From DATAYA01 sp036272815 (GTDB taxonomy: Bacteria > Pseudomonadota > Alphaproteobacteria > Acetobacterales > Acetobacteraceae): 9,035 bases of DNA. The first letter of the stretch is position 1. Every line of letters begins with the position of its first letter. This document shows positions 5,719 through 9,035 of this stretch, in pieces. The translations under genes were made by a program, and so were the position numbers. Location of the stretch: contig DATAYA010000112.1 in the NCBI GenBank assembly GCA_036272815.1, positions 1 to 9,035 on the forward strand, written 5' to 3'. The notes beneath the pieces are model-generated. The model did not search any database. It was not told the origin of the DNA and was given only the letters and a program-made list of their open reading frames with translations.

Positions 5719-6816
5719 ATGAGCGAGCCGTTCACGCTCGCGGTGGATGCGATGGGTGGCGACCACGCGCCGCAGATCGTGGTCGATGGCCTCGCGATTG
5801 CCGCCGAACGGCACCCGGGCGCACGCTTCCTGCTGGTGGGCGACGCCAGCGTCGCACCGCTGCTGGCCGCCAACCGGCGCGCCGCCGCCGCCTGCACCCT
5901 GCGGCACGCGCCGGAGGTGATCGCCGGCGATCTCAAGCCGACCGCGGCGCTGCGGATGCGCGGTGCCTCGATGCGCGTCGCGATCGACGCGGTGGCGGCG
6001 GGCGAGGCGCTGGGCGTGGTGTCCGCCGGCAACACCGGCGCGTTGCTGACGCTCGCCAAGATCGTCATCAAGACGCTGCCCGGGATCGACCGCCCGGCGA
6101 TGGCGGCGATCGGCCCCTCGGCCCGTGGCGACGTGGTGCTGCTCGACCTCGGCGCCAATGTCGTCTGCGACGCCCGCAACCTGATCGAGTTCGCGGTCAT
6201 GGGCGACGTGTTCGCGCGCACCGCCCTCGGCCTGACCGCGCCCACGATCGGGCTGCTGAACGTGGGCTCCGAGGAGATGAAGGGCGACGAGCGGCTGCGG
6301 CAGGCCGCCGAGGTGCTGCGCGAGAGCCATATAGGCCCGCAGTTCCGCGGTTTCGTGGAGGGGCACGACATCACCGCCGGCACCGTCGATGTCGTCGTCA
6401 CCGACGGCTTCACCGGCAACGTGGCACTCAAGACCGGGGAGGGCGCGCTCAAGCTGGTGGGCGACCTGCTGCGGCAGGTGTTCCGCGCCAACCTCTCCGC
6501 CAAGATCGCCTACCTGCTGCTGCGCCCGAGCCTGGACCGGCTGCGCGAATGGCTCGACCCGCGGCGCTACAACGGCGCGGTCATGCTGGGGCTCAACGGC
6601 ATGGTCGTGAAGAGCCATGGCGGCACCGATGCCGAGGGTTTCGCGCACGCCGTCGATGTCGCGGTCGACATGGTGCTGCACCGCTTCAACGATCGCATCC
6701 GCGAGGGGATGGCGCGCATCGCGACCCTGGGTGCATTGCCGCCGGATGGCCAAGTGGAGGCTTCCGCCGATCCGGCCGGCGTGGCGAAAAACGGGCTCGC
6801 GGCTGCCGGCCCATGA
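5719..6816 (+). CDS. plsX: Phosphate acyltransferase PlsX
   Basis: PlsX converts acyl-ACP to acyl-phosphate, the acyl donor for PlsY in the first step of phospholipid synthesis, at the cytoplasmic face of the membrane. The 365-residue product carries the family signature LAVDAMGGDHAP (7-18), SAGNTGALL (102-110), LDLGANVVCD (142-151), LLNVGSEEMKGDERL (179-193) and VTDGFTGNVALKTGEG (227-242). It is somewhat longer than typical members, mostly through a non-conserved C-terminal tail. ATG 5719 is the natural start because the conserved N-terminus begins immediately, although no Shine-Dalgarno sequence is present and a stem-loop occupies that position. It follows rpmF by 28 bases and overlaps fabH by four (ATGA at 6813-6816), implying one operon and coupled translation. 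Confidence 0.97.
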   Translation: MSEPFTLAVDAMGGDHAPQIVVDGLAIAAERHPGARFLLVGDASVAPLLAANRRAAAACTLRHAPEVIAGDLKPTAALRMRGASMRVAIDAVAAGEALGVVSAGNTGALLTLAKIVIKTLPGIDRPAMAAIGPSARGDVVLLDLGANVVCDARNLIEFAVMGDVFARTALGLTAPTIGLLNVGSEEMKGDERLRQAAEVLRESHIGPQFRGFVEGHDITAGTVDVVVTDGFTGNVALKTGEGALKLVGDLLRQVFRANLSAKIAYLLLRPSLDRLREWLDPRRYNGAVMLGLNGMVVKSHGGTDAEGFAHAVDVAVDMVLHRFNDRIREGMARIATLGALPPDGQVEASADPAGVAKNGLAAAGP

Positions 6817-7808
6817 CCCGGGCACCCGTCTCCGTTCTGGACGGCATCGGCGCCTACCTGCCCGAGCGCGTCGTCTCCAACGACGAGCTGGCGCAGCGTC
6901 TGGACACCTCCGACGCCTGGATCGCCGAGCGCACCGGCATCCGCCAGCGGCATCTCGCGGGACCCGCCGAGACCGCCGCCTTCATGGGTGCGGCCGCCGC
7001 GCGCGCGGCGCTGCGCGACGCCGGCGCGGGACCGGGCGACGTCGATGCCGTGATCCTCGCCACCAGCACGCCCGACGAGGCGTTTCCGGCGACCGCACTC
7101 CGGGTGCAGGCGGCGCTCGGCATCGAGGGCGGTTTCGGCTTCGATGTCTCGGCCGCGTGCAGCGGCTTCGTCTACGCACTCTCGATCGCGGATGCGATGA
7201 TCGGCGCCGGCCAGGCTCGCGGCGCGCTGGTGATCGGCTCGGAGGTCTATTCGCGCATCCTGGACTGGGCCGACCGCGGCACCTGCGTGCTGTTCGGCGA
7301 CGGCGCGGGGGCGGTATTCCTGCGCCCGGCCCAGGCGGCGGACCGAGATCCGCGGGCGGACGGGGCTGCGCGGGGCCTGCTCTCCACGCACCTGCACGCG
7401 GACGGGCGGCTGGGCGACATCCTCTTCGTCGATGGCGCCGTCGGCCGGCCGGAGCGGCCGGGACATCTGCGGATGAACGGGCGCGAGGTGTTCCGCCACG
7501 CGGTGACCAAGCTCGCCGCCGTGGTCGACGAGGCGCTGGCGGCCAACGGGCTGGGCCGCGCCGACGTCGATTGGCTGGTGCCGCACCAGGCCAACCAGCG
7601 TATCATGGACGCGATGGGCCGCCGCCTCGGCCTGCCGCCCGAGCGTGTGGTGACCACGGTCGACCGCCATGCCAACACCTCGGCCGCCTCGATCCCGCTG
7701 GCGCTCGCCGAGGCCTGTGGCGACGGCCGTATCCAGCGCGGCGACCTGGTGCTGATGGAGGCGCTCGGCGGCGGCCTGACCTGGGGTTCGGCGCTGGTCC
7801 GGCTCTGA
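6813..7808 (+). CDS. fabH: 3-oxoacyl-ACP synthase III (beta-ketoacyl-ACP synthase III)
   Basis: FabH condenses acetyl-CoA with malonyl-ACP to start fatty-acid synthesis. The 331-residue product has the complete thiolase-fold catalytic triad: Cys116 in DVSAACSGFVYAL, His258 in VPHQANQRI and Asn288 in DRHANTSAASIPLALAEA. The N-terminal GIGAYLPERVVSNDELAQRL and SDAWIAERTGIRQRH stretches are standard for the family, as is the C-terminal LMEALGGGLTWGSALVRL. ATG 6813 is chosen because the family N-terminus starts there; the frame is open upstream inside plsX, but that reading is a shadow. The four-base ATGA overlap with plsX indicates translational coupling. A short insertion-like AADRDPRADGAARG stretch (175-188) is locally variable in the family. 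A stem-loop follows 18 bases after the stop. Confidence 0.97.
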   Translation: MTRAPVSVLDGIGAYLPERVVSNDELAQRLDTSDAWIAERTGIRQRHLAGPAETAAFMGAAAARAALRDAGAGPGDVDAVILATSTPDEAFPATALRVQAALGIEGGFGFDVSAACSGFVYALSIADAMIGAGQARGALVIGSEVYSRILDWADRGTCVLFGDGAGAVFLRPAQAADRDPRADGAARGLLSTHLHADGRLGDILFVDGAVGRPERPGHLRMNGREVFRHAVTKLAAVVDEALAANGLGRADVDWLVPHQANQRIMDAMGRRLGLPPERVVTTVDRHANTSAASIPLALAEACGDGRIQRGDLVLMEALGGGLTWGSALVRL

Positions 7809-7826
7809 GCCGACACTCCGCCGAGC

Positions 7827-7864
7827 CGCGTCAAACACCTGATCCTTCGGGATTTGTTGACGCG
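7827..7864 (+). promoter_or_regulatory. Long stem-loop with C(UUCG)G cap between fabH and ihfA
   Basis: CGCGTCAA (7827-7834) pairs perfectly with TTGACGCG (7857-7864). Inside it, ATCC (7842-7845) pairs with GGAT (7850-7853) around TTCG, giving an extra-stable C(UUCG)G tetraloop; a few internal bases are bulged. It begins 18 bases after the fabH stop and overlaps the -35 element proposed for ihfA. No T-tract follows directly, so it may protect the fabH 3' end, act as a Rho-assisted terminator, or be an operator. Confidence 0.65.
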
Positions 7865-7881
7865 CGGCGGTGGCCTATCTT
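7854..7881 (+). promoter_or_regulatory. Candidate promoter of ihfA
   Basis: TTGTTG (7854-7859) and TATCTT (7876-7881) are spaced by 16 bases. The -10 matches TATAAT at four of six positions. The predicted transcript would start about five bases before the ihfA ATG, implying an almost leaderless message, in keeping with the absence of a Shine-Dalgarno sequence. The nearby better-looking TTGACG (7857) is too close to this -10. Confidence 0.4.
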
Positions 7882-7892
7882 ACGGTTCGGAC

Positions 7893-8243
7893 ATGAACAC
7901 CGTCACCCGCGCCCATCTCGCCGAGACGATCTATGCCCAGGTCGGGCTTTCGCGCAACGAGTCTGCCGATCTGCTGGAGACCGTGCTGGAGCGGGTGGCC
8001 GCCGCGCTCGAATCTGGAGAATCCGTCAAGATCAGCGGCTTCGGCACCTTCTCTGTGCGGCAGAAGGGACGCCGGGTGGGGCGCAATCCGAAAACCGGCG
8101 TGGAGGTGCCGATCCTGCCGCGGCGGGTGCTCGTGTTCCGTCCGAGCCAGTCGCTGCGGGCGCACGTCAACGGTCAGACGGTGCCGGCCGGGGCGGACGA
8201 TGCCGGGGATGATGCCGGGGATGATGCCGGGGACGATGAATGA
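7893..8243 (+). CDS. ihfA: Integration host factor subunit alpha with repetitive acidic tail
   Basis: The 116-residue product is a DNABII nucleoid protein. With IHF beta it bends DNA sharply at specific sites and serves recombination, replication and transcription. Signature: VKISGFGTFSVRQKGRRVGRNPKTG (45-69), including Pro66, the residue that intercalates into DNA, then VPILPRRVLVFRPSQSLRAHVN. The alpha assignment rests on its overall match and its position between fabH and merR. ATG 7893 is used because the DNABII N-terminus (TRAHLAETIYAQVGLSRNES) starts there; a 13-residue upstream extension is not family-like. The normal protein ends near HVNG (about residue 94). Beyond it is a 22-residue tail rich in DDAG repeats, encoded by a 12-bp tandem repeat. 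The stop overlaps the merR start by ATGA. Confidence 0.95.
   Translation: MNTVTRAHLAETIYAQVGLSRNESADLLETVLERVAAALESGESVKISGFGTFSVRQKGRRVGRNPKTGVEVPILPRRVLVFRPSQSLRAHVNGQTVPAGADDAGDDAGDDAGDDE
8199..8234 (+). repeat. Three tandem 12-bp repeats encoding the IhfA acidic tail
   Basis: The unit GATGCCGGGGAT occurs three times in a row (8199-8210, 8211-8222, 8223-8234), the last with one T-to-C change. Each encodes D-A-G-D in the ihfA frame. Because 12 is a multiple of three, gain or loss of a unit keeps the frame. The last unit's GGGGA also lies seven bases before the merR ATG and could serve as its ribosome binding site. Confidence 0.9.
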
Positions 8244-8779
8244 ATGACACAGCGGCGGGGAGCCAAACGCTGACCGAGGCGACGGTGCGGCCGCGCGCCA
8301 AGAAAGCACCGGGCGCGTTCCGCACGATCAGCGAGGTGGCGGACGACCTTCACATCCCGCAGCATGTACTGCGGTTCTGGGAGACGAAGTTCACCCAGGT
8401 CCACCCGCTCAAGCGCGGCGGCGGCCGACGCTATTACCGGCCGGACGACATCGCGCTGCTGCGGCGGGTGGCCGACCTGCTCTACACCCAGGGCTACACG
8501 ATCAAGGGCGTCCAGCGGCTGCTGCGCGAGGGCGGCGGCATGCTGGCCGACGACATCCCCCCGGCGACCGCGGCCGAGCGGGCGGAGGCCGAGGCGGAGC
8601 GCGCCGAGGCGGTGGCGGCGGCCGCACCCGAACTGCCGATGCCGGGCCTCGCCCGGGCCGCCCCGGCGCCGCGCCCGGGCTCCGCGCGTCCGCGCGGCGA
8701 GGCGGAGGTCGAGCGGCTGCGGGCGACGCTCGCGCGCACGCTGCGGGCGCTGGAGGAGTTGCGCGCGCTGCTGGATTGA
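8240..8779 (+). CDS. MerR-family transcriptional regulator
   Basis: The 179-residue product carries a winged helix-turn-helix of the MerR_1 type at about residues 27-96. RTISEVADDLHIPQHVLRFW is the recognition region, GGGRRYYRPDDIALLRRVAD the wing and second helix, and YTQGYTIKGVQRLL the end of the domain. The rest is an alanine/proline/glutamate-rich linker and a final coiled-coil-like helix (AEVERLRATLARTLRALEEL, 155-174), likely for dimerisation. There is no cysteine anywhere, so metal or thiol sensing as in classical MerR/SoxR is excluded; no effector domain is recognisable. ATG 8240 overlaps the ihfA stop (ATGA 8240-8243), implying coupled translation. A MerR-type gene beside ihfA is a conserved alphaproteobacterial arrangement. 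Target genes are unknown. Confidence 0.93.
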   Translation: MNDTAAGSQTLTEATVRPRAKKAPGAFRTISEVADDLHIPQHVLRFWETKFTQVHPLKRGGGRRYYRPDDIALLRRVADLLYTQGYTIKGVQRLLREGGGMLADDIPPATAAERAEAEAERAEAVAAAAPELPMPGLARAAPAPRPGSARPRGEAEVERLRATLARTLRALEELRALLD

Positions 8780-8792
8780 GACGCCGGGCGCT

Positions 8793-8800
8793 GCTAGACG
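8793..8800 (+). promoter_or_regulatory. Possible extended -10 element of the tRNA-Pro promoter
   Basis: TGCTAGAC is an extended -10-like sequence (TGN before TAGACG) in the 33-base gap after merR. It would start transcription a few bases before the tRNA at 8813. The only -35-like sequence, TTGAGA at 8776-8781, is too close (13-base spacer), so support is weak; read-through from merR is the alternative. Confidence 0.25.
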
Positions 8801-8812
8801 TGCCGACACGGT

Positions 8813-8889
8813 CGGAGCGTAGCGCAGTCTGGTAGCGCATCAGTCTGGGGGACTGGGGGTCGTGGGTTCGAATCCCGCCGCTCCGACCA
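8813..8889 (+). tRNA. tRNA-Pro, anticodon GGG
   Basis: All four arms fold. The acceptor stem CGGAGCG (8813-8819) pairs with CGCTCCG (8879-8885). The D-stem is GCGC/GCGC (8822-8825, 8835-8838). The anticodon stem is TCAGT/ACTGG (8840-8844, 8852-8856, one U-G pair) and carries anticodon GGG at 8847-8849. A 5-base variable loop is followed by T-stem GTGGG/CCCGC (one U-G pair) around TTCGAAT. Discriminator A8886 is followed by an encoded CCA (8887-8889). It reads proline codons CCC and CCU, important in a genome this rich in GC. The 77-nt length is normal. Confidence 0.97.
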
Positions 8890-9035
8890 ATTTTCGCGAC
8901 CGGGCCTGGAGTCTGGGACCACCGCCATAGACAGAGATCATCACGGGGGTTGGACTGCCGACGGAGCCGATCGCATTATCTCCGCGGTCGGCCACGGATT
9001 GGTGCCGCTGATCGTTGGACCGGGGAGACCGTCCG
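8890..9035. other. Region downstream of tRNA-Pro with no recognisable gene
   Basis: A short T-run (8891-8894) follows the tRNA but has no hairpin of its own. One plus-strand frame stays open from about 8900 to the right edge (reading HHGGWTADGADRIISAVGHG at about 8939-8998) but has no start codon with a ribosome site, and I recognise no family. It could be intergenic, the edge of a gene, or the edge of an element inserted at the tRNA. Nothing firmer can be said. Confidence 0.35.

Noticed and set aside
5488..6825. 445-residue minus-strand open frame opposite rpmF and plsX
   Set aside because: Composition is typical of an antisense shadow (Arg, His, Gly), and it lies entirely over two unmistakable genes on the other strand.
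7857..7881. TTGACG paired with TATCTT as the ihfA promoter
   Set aside because: The spacer would be only 13 bases, too short for sigma-70; TTGTTG three bases upstream gives a workable 16.
6617..8212. 531-residue plus-strand open frame across plsX, fabH and ihfA
   Set aside because: It runs out of frame through three conserved genes and is arginine-rich low-complexity sequence.
8900..9035. Transposase fragment after the tRNA
   Set aside because: The open frame has no start and I could not match its residues to any transposase motif, so I do not call a mobile element.

Overview
The window is high-GC DNA from what looks like an alphaproteobacterium. The best taxonomic evidence is the core-gene order rpmF-plsX-fabH-ihfA-merR followed by a tRNA-Pro, an arrangement I associate with Alphaproteobacteria, probably Rhodospirillales/Acetobacteraceae. 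That family-level placement is inference and was not tested by a search. Every stretch is either a recognisable gene or a short intergenic gap; no gap without a gene exceeds about 150 bases. I see no CRISPR array, intact insertion sequence, phage gene or defence cassette.

Left part (1-2413), metabolic accessory genes. The 3' part of a short-chain dehydrogenase/reductase-fold gene runs off the left edge. Seventeen bases later comes an RraA/HMG-aldolase-like gene with a good ribosome binding site, probably in the same operon. Converging on it from the minus strand is an FAD-dependent oxidoreductase of the L-2-hydroxyglutarate dehydrogenase type. Together these suggest hydroxy-/oxo-acid metabolism, but no substrate can be named.

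Middle part (2456-5350). An MFS (DHA2/EmrB-QacA-type) exporter lies upstream of the FAD enzyme on the minus strand, 42 bases away, and probably shares its transcript. On the plus strand follow a 92-residue small membrane protein, a 152-residue protein of unknown function whose N-terminus loosely resembles sigma-factor region 2, and a phosphinothricin-acetyltransferase-like GNAT gene only three bases behind it. Between the small membrane protein and the unknown gene sit two near-identical 12-bp palindromes exactly 21 bp apart, the most regulatory-looking structure in this part.

Right part (5351-9035), the core block. rpmF (ribosomal protein L32, zinc-ribbon form), plsX and fabH link ribosome and membrane-lipid synthesis; plsX and fabH overlap by ATGA. 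A strong stem-loop capped by C(UUCG)G separates fabH from ihfA. ihfA (IHF alpha) carries an unusual C-terminal acidic tail encoded by three 12-bp repeats and overlaps a cysteine-free MerR-family regulator by ATGA. A complete tRNA-Pro(GGG) with encoded CCA follows, then about 146 bases with no recognisable gene.

No wholly new multi-gene system is evident. The items most worth a second look are the missing YxxxK motif in the SDR-like protein, the tandem palindromes before the unknown gene, the fabH-ihfA stem-loop, and the repeat-encoded IHF alpha tail.
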